DNA of 64,000 nucleotides from Candidatus Andeanibacterium colombiense (lineage in GTDB: Bacteria > Pseudomonadota > Alphaproteobacteria > Sphingomonadales > Sphingomonadaceae): positions 744,001-808,000 of the forward strand of contig CP119316.1 in the NCBI GenBank assembly GCA_029202985.1, read 5' to 3'. Position numbers and translations under genes: made by a program. The notes beneath the pieces are model-generated. The model was not told where the DNA came from and did not search any database. It worked only from the letters and a program-made list of their open reading frames with translations. This document shows positions 1-8,253 of the stretch, in pieces (within the stretch, counting starts at the first letter, position 1; every line of letters starts with the position of its first letter).

Positions 1-7
1 GCGCGCG

Positions 8-211
8 ATGCTGGACGCGGCGTTGCGCCAGTTCTCGCAGCACGGAATCGGCGCCGCCGCCCACGCCCGGCACCGGGCCGAAAAGGCGTTCTTCGCCGGA
101 GACAGCGAGACCTATCGCTGGTGGCTGGGCGTGTGCCGCACGCTCGACCGCCGCATGGCAAATGTCGTGGCCAACCGCGCGGACGCGATCGCCGAGGCAA
201 AACCCCGGTAA
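8..211 (+). CDS. C-terminal part of a small conserved hypothetical protein
   Basis: The reading frame is open to the left edge of the window, so the true start may lie upstream and the ATG at position 8 may be internal. The visible 67 residues look mostly helical and charged, with a Trp pair (YRWWLGVCRTLDRRMA) and no membrane segment. I do not recognise the family. It ends 65 nt before the GGDEF-EAL gene on the same strand. Codon use matches the GC-rich neighbours, which supports real coding. Confidence 0.5.
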   Translation: MLDAALRQFSQHGIGAAAHARHRAEKAFFAGDSETYRWWLGVCRTLDRRMANVVANRADAIAEAKPR

Positions 212-276
212 ATCCACGCAAGCACTGGTAAGGGCGTTCTTAACCACTCGGTGACCTCTTCCCGTTAAGCCCACGC

Positions 277-2247
277 GTGACGAACGGGAGACGACCTATT
301 TCCAAGGTCAAGGAAATCCTTGCACGAGCGATGGCCGGCGATGCGCTGGACGATCGCGTACGCCGCAAGCTCGTAACGTCGCTATATTCGCAGCCGGCGA
401 GCCTTGCGCTCGGCGCGCTGTGCGGGGTCGGCTCGGCCTGGGTGGTCGCCTATTATTCGCACAGCATCTTCATCGTCTCGCTGGCGGTGCTGCTGACCGG
501 GGTCGCGCTGCTGCGCGTGTTCACCGCCACCCGCCTCGGGCCCGAAAGCGATATCCGCGACATCAAGCGGCTTGAGATGGTCTATGAGCTCGGCGCGTTC
601 TCCTACGCCTTCCTCGTCGGACTGATCGCCGCGGCCAGCATCGAACTCAAGATCGACCCGCACGCCCAGTTGCTGATGGTCAGCTTCGCGATCGCCTATG
701 GCACCGGCATTTCCGCGCGCAACGCCGGCCGCCCGATCATCGCGATCGGCCAGCTGTGCCTGTCGCTGATCCCGGTGGTCGTCGCCAGCGCGCTGACCGG
801 CGAATTCGTGATGATGGTGCTCGCGGTCACCTCGTTCCTGCTGCTGCCGGCGATGGTCTCGATCACCTTCAACGTGTTCGACGTGCTGCGCGAATCCATC
901 GCCGCGGCCGAGACCAGCCAGCGCATGGCCGACAAGATGCGCGATCTCGCGCGGACCGACGTCGTCACCGGCCTCAGCAACCGCGCCGGCCTCAACCACG
1001 AGATGGTCGAGAAGCTGATGACGATGCACGACGACCAGAAGCTCGCGCTGTTCTGGCTCGATCTCGACAAGTTCAAGGAAGTGAACGACACGCTCGGCCA
1101 TCCGGTCGGCGACCGGGTGCTGTCCGAAGTCGCCCGCCGCCTGCGCGAAACCGCACCCGACGGAGCGACCGTGGCGCGCTTCGGCGGCGACGAATTCATC
1201 GTCGTGTCCGAAGTCGCCAGCCGCGGCGAATGCGAGAAGCTCGCCGGCAGCCTGCTCGAGGAAATCTCGCGCCCCTACCGGATCGACGGCGAGCGGCTGG
1301 AAATCTTCACCTCGATGGGCATCGCGCTGATGCCCGACGACGGCGCCGATCTCGACACGGTGATGCAGAGCGCGGACCTCGCGCTGTATCACGCGAAGGT
1401 CAACGGCCGGAACCAGACCAGCTTCTTCGACGCGTCGATGACCCGCGACCTGATGCGGCGCAAGGAAATCGAGGCCGAGCTGCGCGCGGCGCTGCAGCGC
1501 GACGAACTGTCGATCTTCTTCCAGCCGATCGTCGACCTCGAAACCGGGCGGATCCGCGCATTCGAGGCGCTGGTGCGCTGGTTCCACCCGGAAAAGGGCG
1601 AATTGCGCCCCGACGAATTCATCCCGGTGGCCGAGGAAACCGGCGTGATCATCACGCTCGGCAACTGGATCACCGCCCAGGCGGCCAAGGCCTGTGCCGG
1701 CTGGCCCGAAGACGTGACCATCGCGGTCAACCTCTCGCCGGTCCAGATCAAGGCGCCGGGCTCCGCGCTCGGCATCCTCAACGCGCTCAAGGAAGCCGGG
1801 CTGCACCCGTCGCGGCTCGAACTCGAAGTGACCGAGAGCCTGTTCCTCGACGACAACCAGAACACCTCGCGCTTCATCGAGAAGCTCGCCGAAGCCGGGG
1901 TGCGCTTCGCGCTCGACGATTTCGGCACCGGCTATTCCTCGCTCGGCTACATCAACAAATACCCGTTCAAGAAGATCAAGGTCGACCGCAGCTTCGTTTC
2001 CGGCCCCGACGTCGGCCGCAAGAGCGACGCGATCATCCGCGCGGTCGCCGAAATGGGCAGCCGCCTCGAAATGGACATCGTCGCCGAAGGCCTCGAAACG
2101 ATCGAACAGGTCCGCGCGGTGCGCGAGGCCGGCTGTACGCTGGGCCAGGGCTATTACTTCAGCCGCGCGGTGCCGGATTACCTCGCCGCGACATTGCTCG
2201 CGCAGGAACGCGCGAAGGACCCGCCGATCCGGCTGGCGGCGGGGTAA
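277..2247 (+). CDS. membrane-anchored GGDEF-EAL cyclic-di-GMP protein
   Basis: This 656-aa protein carries several hydrophobic segments in roughly residues 45-220, then a GGDEF domain (GGDEF at 303-307) and an EAL domain (EAL at 430-432, later DDFGTGYSSL near 547-556 and an IVAEGLET motif). Such proteins make and/or hydrolyse cyclic-di-GMP at the inner membrane. Both signature motifs are intact, so either activity is possible. The product-inhibition I-site (RxxD five residues before GGDEF) is absent; those positions read P-D-G-A. The start is taken as GTG at 277, but no clear Shine-Dalgarno sequence precedes it and ATG at 331 is an alternative. It is monocistronic, and the 374-nt gap to mdh carries a strong hairpin. 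Confidence 0.9.
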   Translation: MTNGRRPISKVKEILARAMAGDALDDRVRRKLVTSLYSQPASLALGALCGVGSAWVVAYYSHSIFIVSLAVLLTGVALLRVFTATRLGPESDIRDIKRLEMVYELGAFSYAFLVGLIAAASIELKIDPHAQLLMVSFAIAYGTGISARNAGRPIIAIGQLCLSLIPVVVASALTGEFVMMVLAVTSFLLLPAMVSITFNVFDVLRESIAAAETSQRMADKMRDLARTDVVTGLSNRAGLNHEMVEKLMTMHDDQKLALFWLDLDKFKEVNDTLGHPVGDRVLSEVARRLRETAPDGATVARFGGDEFIVVSEVASRGECEKLAGSLLEEISRPYRIDGERLEIFTSMGIALMPDDGADLDTVMQSADLALYHAKVNGRNQTSFFDASMTRDLMRRKEIEAELRAALQRDELSIFFQPIVDLETGRIRAFEALVRWFHPEKGELRPDEFIPVAEETGVIITLGNWITAQAAKACAGWPEDVTIAVNLSPVQIKAPGSALGILNALKEAGLHPSRLELEVTESLFLDDNQNTSRFIEKLAEAGVRFALDDFGTGYSSLGYINKYPFKKIKVDRSFVSGPDVGRKSDAIIRAVAEMGSRLEMDIVAEGLETIEQVRAVREAGCTLGQGYYFSRAVPDYLAATLLAQERAKDPPIRLAAG

Positions 2248-2621
2248 CCGAAGGCCCAGCCCTCATCCAACTTCGGCCAGGCCACGAGTGGCCAAGCCTG
2301 CGTATCCTTCTCCCGTCAACGGGAGAAGGGATTGGCGTCTGGCTTCTTCTCCCATTGATGGGGAAGGATAGCGGAGATTGCCGGCTTGCCGGCTATCGAA
2401 GCTTGGATGAGGACTGCTCCTTTCGCATCAATCCCGCCCTTATCGCTACTGCGAACTACTATCATAAAAACCCGCCCAATCAGGGCTTTTCGCGGTTGCA
2501 ATACGCGAATCACAGGCTTACGGGCAGGTCAAGTGCCGGGCGTTCCTTCGCCGCAATTCGTGCGAACCGGGCCGCTGCGAGAGCACGTTCCCCTCCATCT
2601 GCGTAGAACGGACACGACCCC
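2248..2621. repeat. 374-nt intergenic gap with CTTCTCCC palindromes
   Basis: The gap between the GGDEF-EAL gene and mdh holds a perfect 11-bp stem with a 2-nt loop (2306-2316 / 2319-2329) and a related imperfect copy at about 2342-2363. Similar CTTCTCCC / GGGAGAAG arms recur at 57543-57705 and near 54885-54945, so this is a dispersed repeat. It may also terminate the upstream transcript. I see no gene in it. The mdh promoter should lie in its right half, but I could not identify one with confidence. Confidence 0.6.
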
Positions 2622-3584
2622 ATGGCCCGCAAGAAGATCGCCCTCATCGGCGCCGGCAATATCGGCGGCACCCTCGCCCATCTGGCGGCGAAGAAGGAGC
2701 TGGGCGACATCGTCCTGTTCGACGTCGCTGAAGGCCTGCCCCAGGGCAAGGCGCTCGATCTCAGCCAGTGCGGCCCGGTCGAAGGCTTCGATGCGAAGAT
2801 CACCGGCACCAACGACTATGCCGATATCGACGGCGCCGATGTGATCATCGTCACCGCCGGCGTCGCCCGCAAGCCGGGGATGAGCCGCGACGATCTGCTC
2901 GGGATCAACCTCAAGGTGATGAAGGCGGTCGGCGAAGGGATCAAGGCCCACGCCCCCGACGCCTTCGTGATCTGCATCACCAACCCGCTCGACGCGATGG
3001 TATGGGCGCTGCGCGAATTCTCAGGCCTGCCGCACTACAAGGTGGTCGGCATGGCCGGCGTGCTCGACAGCGCGCGCTTCGCGACCTTCCTTGCATGGGA
3101 ATTCGGCGTCTCGGTCAAGGACGTGAACGCCTTCGTGCTCGGCGGCCACGGCGACACGATGGTCCCGGTCACCAGCTACACCACCGTCTCGGGCATCCCG
3201 GTCGACGATCTGGTCAAAATGGGCAAGTCCTCCAAGGCGAACATCGACGCGATCGTCCAGCGCACCCGTTCGGGCGGCGGCGAGATCGTCGGCCTGCTCA
3301 AGACCGGCTCGGCCTTCTACGCCCCGGCCACCAGCGCGATCGCGATGGCCGAAGCCTATCTGTTCGACCAGAAGCGCATCCTGCCCAGCGCGGTCTATGT
3401 CGACGGCAAATACGGCCTCGACGGCCTCTATGTCGGCGTCCCGACCGTGATCGGCGCGGGCGGCGTCGAGGAAGTGATCGAGATCGCGCTCGACGACGAA
3501 GCCAAGGCGAACTTCGAGATCAGCGTCGATGCGGTCAAGGAACTGCTGGTCGCCTGCAAGGGCATCGATAGCAGCCTTGCGTAA
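2622..3584 (+). CDS. mdh: malate dehydrogenase
   Basis: This 320-aa NAD-dependent malate dehydrogenase interconverts malate and oxaloacetate in the TCA cycle. It has the N-terminal nucleotide-binding loop GAGNIGG (residues 10-16), the substrate-loop motif KPGMSRDDLL, the ITNPLD motif and the catalytic histidine in GGHGDTMVP (His176). It belongs to the lactate-dehydrogenase-like MDH group usual in alphaproteobacteria. It heads the TCA cluster. In many alphaproteobacteria sucC follows next; here a perfect 27-bp inverted repeat and a GIY-YIG ORF follow instead. Confidence 0.97.
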   Translation: MARKKIALIGAGNIGGTLAHLAAKKELGDIVLFDVAEGLPQGKALDLSQCGPVEGFDAKITGTNDYADIDGADVIIVTAGVARKPGMSRDDLLGINLKVMKAVGEGIKAHAPDAFVICITNPLDAMVWALREFSGLPHYKVVGMAGVLDSARFATFLAWEFGVSVKDVNAFVLGGHGDTMVPVTSYTTVSGIPVDDLVKMGKSSKANIDAIVQRTRSGGGEIVGLLKTGSAFYAPATSAIAMAEAYLFDQKRILPSAVYVDGKYGLDGLYVGVPTVIGAGGVEEVIEIALDDEAKANFEISVDAVKELLVACKGIDSSLA

Positions 3585-3594
3585 ACCCTCTCTC

Positions 3595-3662
3595 GTCACC
3601 CCGGCGAAGGCCGGGGCCCAGCTGCAACGCTGGAACTGGGCCCCGGCCTTCGCCGGGGTGAC
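3595..3662. repeat. perfect 27-bp inverted repeat, family A dyad
   Basis: The arms 3595-3621 and 3636-3662 are perfect reverse complements separated by 14 nt. Each arm contains its own small hairpin (CCCCGGCGAAGGCCGGGG). This is the best-preserved member of the window's family A and lies 11 nt after the mdh stop and 13 nt before the GIY-YIG start. It can fold as one long stem and could act as a terminator or RNA-stability element for mdh. Confidence 0.9.
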
Positions 3663-3675
3663 GGGTGGTTGATGG

Positions 3676-3966
3676 ATGGAAAAATACGGCGCTGTCTACA
3701 TCATGGCCAGCAAGCGCAACGGAACGCTCTATATCGGCGTCACCAGCGATCTGCCCGGCCGGGTGTGGCAGCACCGGGAAGGTCTCGTCGAGGGCTTCAC
3801 CAAGAAATACGGTTGCAAGATGCTCGTCTGGTACACGCTTTCAGAAAGCATCGAAGCGGCCATTCGGCGCGAGAAGCAGATGAAGGAATGGCGGCGCGCC
3901 TGGAAGCTGCGCGTCATTGAAGAAATGAACCCTGGCTGGGACGATCTGTTCGAGTCGATTTGCTGA
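3676..3966 (+). CDS. small GIY-YIG nuclease-domain protein (copy A)
   Basis: This 96-aa single-domain protein belongs to the small GIY-YIG family. The signature reads AVY (6-8) and LYIG (18-21), followed by the conserved Arg29, the QHR motif (32-34) and a Glu-containing REKQ helix near residues 69-72. These positions match the metal-dependent catalytic centre of the family. It has no DNA-binding extension. It is bracketed by family A repeats at 3595-3662 and about 3970-3993 and interrupts the TCA cluster. Related copies lie at 5010-5302 (broken), 11392-11691 and 12733-13032. Its substrate is unknown; a role in repeat spread is my inference. Confidence 0.88.
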   Translation: MEKYGAVYIMASKRNGTLYIGVTSDLPGRVWQHREGLVEGFTKKYGCKMLVWYTLSESIEAAIRREKQMKEWRRAWKLRVIEEMNPGWDDLFESIC

Positions 3967-3969
3967 AAC

Positions 3970-3993
3970 TGGATCCCGGCCTTCGCCGGGAAG
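3970..3993. repeat. single family A hairpin
   Basis: This is one hairpin of the CCCGGCCTTCGCCGGG type, lying directly after the GIY-YIG copy A stop and 23 nt before the sucD start. It matches the right arm of the repeat at 3636-3662 apart from the flanks. Together with that repeat it brackets the nuclease gene. Confidence 0.8.
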
Positions 3994-4016
3994 ACGATAC
4001 GGAAAAGACAGACCGG

Positions 4017-4907
4017 ATGAGCATCCTCGTAAACAAGAACACCAAGGTCATCACCCAGGGGATGACCGGCGCCACCGGCACGTTCCATACGGAACAGGCG
4101 CTCGCTTACGGCACGCAGATGGTCGCGGGCGTGACCCCCGGCAAGGGCGGCAGCGAGCATATCGGTCTGCCGGTCTATGACACGGTCGCCGAAGCCAAGC
4201 ACGCCACCGGCGCGACCGCCAGCGTGATCTACGTTCCGCCGCCGTTCGCCGCGGATTCGATCCTCGAAGCGATCGATGCGCAGATCGAGCTGATCGTCGC
4301 GATCACCGAAGGCGTTCCGGTGCTCGACATGGTCCGGGTGAAGCGCGCGCTGTCGGGCTCCAAGTCGCGCCTGATCGGGCCCAACTGCCCCGGCGTGCTG
4401 ACCCCGAACGAATGCAAGATCGGGATCATGCCCGGCAGCATCTTCAAGGCCGGCTCGGTCGGCGTTGTAAGCCGCTCGGGCACGCTTACCTATGAAGCCG
4501 TGCATCAGACCACCGCAGTCGGGCTCGGCCAGACCACCGCCGTCGGGATCGGCGGCGATCCCGTGAACGGGACCAATTTCATCGACGTGCTCGAATTGTT
4601 TATGGCGGACGAGGCGACCAAGTCGATCATCATGATCGGCGAGATCGGCGGCAATGCCGAGGAAGACGCCGCGCAGTTTATCGCCGACGAGGCGAAGCGC
4701 GGGCGCCGCAAGCCGATGGTCGGCTTCATCGCCGGCCGCACCGCCCCTCCGGGCCGCCGCATGGGCCACGCCGGGGCGATCGTCTCGGGCGGCCAGGGCG
4801 GCGCGGACGACAAGATCGCCGCAATGGAAGCCGCCGGCATCCGCGTCGCAGCATCGCCGAGCGAGCTGGGCACGACGCTGGACGCGCTGCTGAAAGAGCT
4901 GGCGTGA
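4017..4907 (+). CDS. sucD: succinyl-CoA synthetase alpha subunit
   Basis: This 296-aa subunit catalyses, together with SucC, succinyl-CoA + NDP + Pi to succinate + CoA + NTP. It carries the CoA-binding loop GATGTFH near the N terminus, the motif GPNCPGVLTPNE, SRSGTLTYE, and the phosphorylated active-site histidine in GRRMGHAGAIVSGG (His251). The ATG at 4017 is preferred over an upstream in-frame start at 3960, because the upstream 19 codons lie in the family A repeat and do not resemble SucD. The partner gene sucC is not next to it and is not in the window, so it must be encoded elsewhere if the enzyme is functional. Confidence 0.96.
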   Translation: MSILVNKNTKVITQGMTGATGTFHTEQALAYGTQMVAGVTPGKGGSEHIGLPVYDTVAEAKHATGATASVIYVPPPFAADSILEAIDAQIELIVAITEGVPVLDMVRVKRALSGSKSRLIGPNCPGVLTPNECKIGIMPGSIFKAGSVGVVSRSGTLTYEAVHQTTAVGLGQTTAVGIGGDPVNGTNFIDVLELFMADEATKSIIMIGEIGGNAEEDAAQFIADEAKRGRRKPMVGFIAGRTAPPGRRMGHAGAIVSGGQGGADDKIAAMEAAGIRVAASPSELGTTLDALLKELA

Positions 4908-4924
4908 AAATAGCCTCCACCTTG

Positions 4925-4997
4925 AGTCCCCGCGAAGGCGGGGATCTCAGGCCGCGAGCGTTGCGCTGGCGGATAGAGGCCCCCGCCTTCGCGGGGG
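4925..4997. repeat. family A dyad (two inverted hairpins)
   Basis: The left hairpin (4925-4952) ends in ATCTCAGGCC. A spacer of about 23 nt follows, then the inverted right hairpin (4976-4997). Both hairpin cores are CCCCGC-GAAGG-CGGGG or its complement. It lies between sucD and the broken GIY-YIG ORF, so like the copy at 3595 it forms the left bracket of a nuclease gene. Confidence 0.85.
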
Positions 4998-5009
4998 AGC
5001 AGAAGTGAA

Positions 5010-5302
5010 ATGAGGCCCGGCCATGTTTATATGCTTACGAACAAGCCGGGCGGAGTGATTTACATCGGGGTACATCGGACCTCGCGACACGCATCGGGCA
5101 ACATCGAAGCGGAGCGGTTCCAGGTTTCTCCAAAAAATACAATTGCCACCGGCTGGTCTGGGCCGAGGCGTTCTAGAATATTCACGATGCCAGGGTGGTC
5201 GAGAAGCGAATGAAGAAGTGGAACCGGAGCTGGAAGGTCAAGCGGGTCGAGGAAATAAACCCCGATTGGCATGATCTGAGTTCCGGAATTCACTTGGCTT
5301 AA
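5010..5302 (+). pseudogene. degraded GIY-YIG nuclease gene (copy B)
   Basis: Translation from ATG 5010 gives an N terminus with HVYMLTN and VIYIGV, which is a GIY-YIG signature. The family sequence then continues in the +2 frame from 5075 (SDLATRIGQHR, FSKKYNCHRLVWAEAF, KRMKKWNRSWK, EEINPDWHDL) to TAA at 5300-5302. The break is explained by loss of one base near 5071. In the continuing frame an in-frame TAG lies at 5174-5176, where a Glu codon would be expected. So the gene has one frameshift and one nonsense mutation and is bracketed by family A repeats (4925-4997 and 5310-5332). Functional loss is near certain unless the sequence has errors. Confidence 0.85.
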
Positions 5303-5309
5303 TACGATG

Positions 5310-5332
5310 GAGGCCCCCGCCTGCGCGGGGGC
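5310..5332. repeat. single family A hairpin before sucA
   Basis: This is one CCCCCGCCTGCGCGGGGG hairpin, 8 nt after the end of the broken GIY-YIG gene and 14 nt before the sucA start. It lies very close to the sucA ribosome-binding region (AAAAGG near 5335) and could affect translation initiation. Confidence 0.75.
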
Positions 5333-5346
5333 ACAAAAGGTGCCAA

Positions 5347-8133
5347 ATGGGTAACGAGTTGCACGATTTCACTGCCGACGAAGGCCAACCCCAAGCCGGG
5401 CCGAGCTGGCAGCGCGCCGGCTGGCCCTTGGCCGCGGCAGCCGACGACCTGACGATGGCGATGGACCCGACGGCGATGAAGATCGCGGTCAAGGCGGCCG
5501 CCGCCAAGGCCGGGGTCGCGCTGGACGAGCGTGCGGTGGAACAGGCCGCCGGGGACTCGATCCGGCTGGTGCTGCTGGTGCGGACCTACCGCGTGCGCGG
5601 GCATCTCGCAGCCGATCTCGATCCGCTCGGCCAGTCGAACCAGGACCTGCCGGCCGATTTGACCCCCGAGTACCACGGCTTCATCGGCGAGGCGCTGGAC
5701 CGCAAGGTCTATCTCGGCGGCACCCTCGGGCTCGACTGGGCGACTCCGCGCGAGACGGTCGAAATCCTCCGCCGCAATTACTGCGGCCACGTCGGCCTTG
5801 AATACATGCACATCTCCGACATCGAGGAGCGCCGCTTCCTCCAGGCGCGGCTCGAAGGGCAGAACAAGGAAATCGAGTTCACCGAGAACGGCAAGAAGGC
5901 GATCCTCGCCGCGGTGATCCGGGGCGAGGAATACGAGAAGTTCCTCGGCAAGAAATACGTCGGCACCAAGCGCTTCGGGCTCGACGGCGGCGAGAGCATG
6001 ATCCCGGCGCTCGAAGCGGTGATCAAGAACGGCGGCGCGCTGGGCGTGCGCGAGATCGTGTGGGGCATGTCGCACCGCGGCCGGCTGAACGTACTCGCGA
6101 ATGTGATGGCCAAGCCCTACCGCGTGATCTTCCACGAATTCTCGGGCGGCAGCGCGAACCCCGACGATGTCGGCGGATCGGGCGACGTGAAGTATCACCT
6201 CGGCACTTCGACCGACCGCGAGTTCGACGGGATCAAGGTCCACATGAGCCTCGTCCCGAACCCGAGCCATCTCGAGACGGTCGATCCGGTGGTGCTGGGC
6301 AAGACCCGCGCCCAGCAGGCGGTGCGCGAGGATCTCGAGCATCACGAACAGGTCCTGCCGGTGCTGATCCACGGCGATGCGGCCTTCGCCGGCCAGGGCA
6401 TCGTGTGGGAATGCTTCGGCTTCTCCGGCGTTCGCGGCTACAACACCGGCGGCTGCGTCCACTTCATCGTGAACAACCAGATCGGCTTCACCACCTCGCC
6501 GAAGTTCGCGCGCTCCTCGCCCTATCCGTCGGATGTCGCGAAGGGCGTCCAGGCGCCGATCATCCACGTCAACGGCGACGATCCCGAAGCGGTGACCTTC
6601 GCCTGCAAGCTCGCGATCGAATACCGCCAGCGGTTCAAGCGCGACATCGTGATCGACATGTGGTGCTATCGCCGCTTCGGCCATAACGAGGGCGACGAGC
6701 CGAGCTTCACCCAGCCGCTGATGTATGCCGCGATCCGTGCGCATCCGCGGGTGAGCGAGGTCTATGCCGCGCGCCTGGTCGAACAGGGCGTGATCGACGC
6801 GAACTGGGCGGGCGAGACCGCCGCGCATTTCATCGCGGTGCTCGACCAGGAATTCGAAGCCGGCAAGAACTACAAGCCGAACGAGGCCGACTGGTTCGCC
6901 GGGCGCTGGAGCGGGCTGCACAAGCCCGCCGATCCGGAAACCGCGCGCCGCAACGTCAACACCGCGATCGAGCCGAAACTGTTCGAAAGCCTCGGCCGCA
7001 CGCTCTCGACCGTGCCCGAGGATCTCACGATCCACCCGACCCTCGGCCGGGTGATCGACGCGAAGCGCGCGATGTTCGCGAGTGGGGAAGGCTTCGACTG
7101 GGCGACGGCCGAGGCGCTCGCCTTCGGCAGCCTCGTCACCGAAGGCTACGGCGTGCGCCTGTCGGGCCAGGATTCGAGCCGCGGCACCTTCAGCCAGCGC
7201 CATGCGAGCTGGATCGACCAGACGACCGAGCGCAAGTACATCCCGCTGACCACCCTGCCCCACGGCAAGTTCGAGGTCTATGACAGCCCGCTGTCCGAAT
7301 ACGGCGTGCTCGGCTTCGAATACGGCTTCGCCTCGGCGGACCCGAAGACCCTGGTGCTGTGGGAAGCGCAGTTCGGCGATTTCGCGAATGGCGCGCAGAT
7401 CGTGATCGACCAGTATATCGCCGCGTCCGAGGCCAAGTGGCTGCGCGCCAACGGCCTGGTGCTGCTGCTGCCGCACGGGATGGAAGGCCAGGGGCCGGAG
7501 CACAGCTCGGCGCGGCTCGAGCGGTTCCTCCAGCTCTGCGCGGACGACAATATCCAGGTCTGCAACATCACCAGCCCGGCGAACTACTTCCACGTGCTCC
7601 GCCGCCAGATGCTGCGTCCGTTCCGCAAGCCGCTGATCATCATGACGCCAAAGAGCCTGCTGCGCCACCCGATGGCCAAGAGCGAGGCAGCCGAGTTCAC
7701 CGCCGCGAGCCACTTCAAGCGCATCCTTTCCGACCGCACCGACATCGCCGACGACCAGGTCCGCCGGCTCGTGCTGTGCTCGGGCAAGGTCGCCTACGAT
7801 CTGATCGAGGCGCGGGACAAGGAGCAACTGGCCGACGTCTCGATCGTCCGGCTCGAACAGCTCTATCCGTTCCCCGGCGAGCCACTGGCCGATCGCCTCG
7901 CGAAGATGACCAACCTCGAAGAGGTCATCTGGTGCCAGGAGGAGGCGCGCAACAACGGTGCGTGGTTCTTCGTCGAGAGCCATATCGAAGCGGCGCTGAA
8001 GGATGCCGGCAAGGATGGCATGCGCGCATCCTATGCCGGGCGCGATGCCGCCGCCTCGCCCGCCACCGGCCTCGCCTCGCGCCACAAGGCCCAGCAGGAA
8101 GCGCTGGTCGCCGAAGCGCTGGGGCTGGGATGA
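5347..8133 (+). CDS. sucA: 2-oxoglutarate dehydrogenase E1 component
   Basis: This 928-aa thiamine-diphosphate-dependent E1 subunit of the 2-oxoglutarate dehydrogenase complex decarboxylates 2-oxoglutarate and passes the succinyl group to the lipoyl domain of SucB. Visible motifs in order are GMSHRGRLNVLAN, the ThDP/Mg motif starting IHGDAAFAGQG (about residue 341), NNQIGFTT, RRFGHNEGDEPSFTQP, GQDSSRGTFSQRHA and HGMEGQGPEHSSAR (about 710-723). The length is usual for alphaproteobacterial SucA. The start lies just downstream of an AAAAGG sequence. It forms a TCA cluster with sucB and lpd, interrupted by small repeats. Confidence 0.97.
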   Translation: MGNELHDFTADEGQPQAGPSWQRAGWPLAAAADDLTMAMDPTAMKIAVKAAAAKAGVALDERAVEQAAGDSIRLVLLVRTYRVRGHLAADLDPLGQSNQDLPADLTPEYHGFIGEALDRKVYLGGTLGLDWATPRETVEILRRNYCGHVGLEYMHISDIEERRFLQARLEGQNKEIEFTENGKKAILAAVIRGEEYEKFLGKKYVGTKRFGLDGGESMIPALEAVIKNGGALGVREIVWGMSHRGRLNVLANVMAKPYRVIFHEFSGGSANPDDVGGSGDVKYHLGTSTDREFDGIKVHMSLVPNPSHLETVDPVVLGKTRAQQAVREDLEHHEQVLPVLIHGDAAFAGQGIVWECFGFSGVRGYNTGGCVHFIVNNQIGFTTSPKFARSSPYPSDVAKGVQAPIIHVNGDDPEAVTFACKLAIEYRQRFKRDIVIDMWCYRRFGHNEGDEPSFTQPLMYAAIRAHPRVSEVYAARLVEQGVIDANWAGETAAHFIAVLDQEFEAGKNYKPNEADWFAGRWSGLHKPADPETARRNVNTAIEPKLFESLGRTLSTVPEDLTIHPTLGRVIDAKRAMFASGEGFDWATAEALAFGSLVTEGYGVRLSGQDSSRGTFSQRHASWIDQTTERKYIPLTTLPHGKFEVYDSPLSEYGVLGFEYGFASADPKTLVLWEAQFGDFANGAQIVIDQYIAASEAKWLRANGLVLLLPHGMEGQGPEHSSARLERFLQLCADDNIQVCNITSPANYFHVLRRQMLRPFRKPLIIMTPKSLLRHPMAKSEAAEFTAASHFKRILSDRTDIADDQVRRLVLCSGKVAYDLIEARDKEQLADVSIVRLEQLYPFPGEPLADRLAKMTNLEEVIWCQEEARNNGAWFFVESHIEAALKDAGKDGMRASYAGRDAAASPATGLASRHKAQQEALVAEALGLG

Positions 8134-8148
8134 CGGCGGTTCAATTCT

Positions 8149-8230
8149 CGATCCCCTGCGAAGGCAGGGGTCTCGGGCCGGGATATGCCGCGCCTGCCTG
8201 CATGAGGTCCCTGCCCGCGCAGGGACTCAG
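8149..8230. repeat. family A dyad between sucA and sucB
   Basis: The left hairpin core CCCCTGCGAAGGCAGGGG is followed by TCTCGGGCC. The right hairpin near 8209-8226 is inverted (GAGGTCCCTGCCCGCGCAGGGA). The arms have diverged in step, which suggests compensating changes that keep the fold. It is not associated with a GIY-YIG gene. Confidence 0.8.
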
Positions 8231-8253
8231 AGATGTCCAAGGGATGATGTGAG

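Noticed and set aside
5299..8085. 928-codon open frame on the minus strand across sucA
   Set aside because: It is an antisense shadow of a GC-rich gene. Its translation is Arg/Ala/Glu/His-biased with no domain, while sucA on the plus strand is fully recognised.
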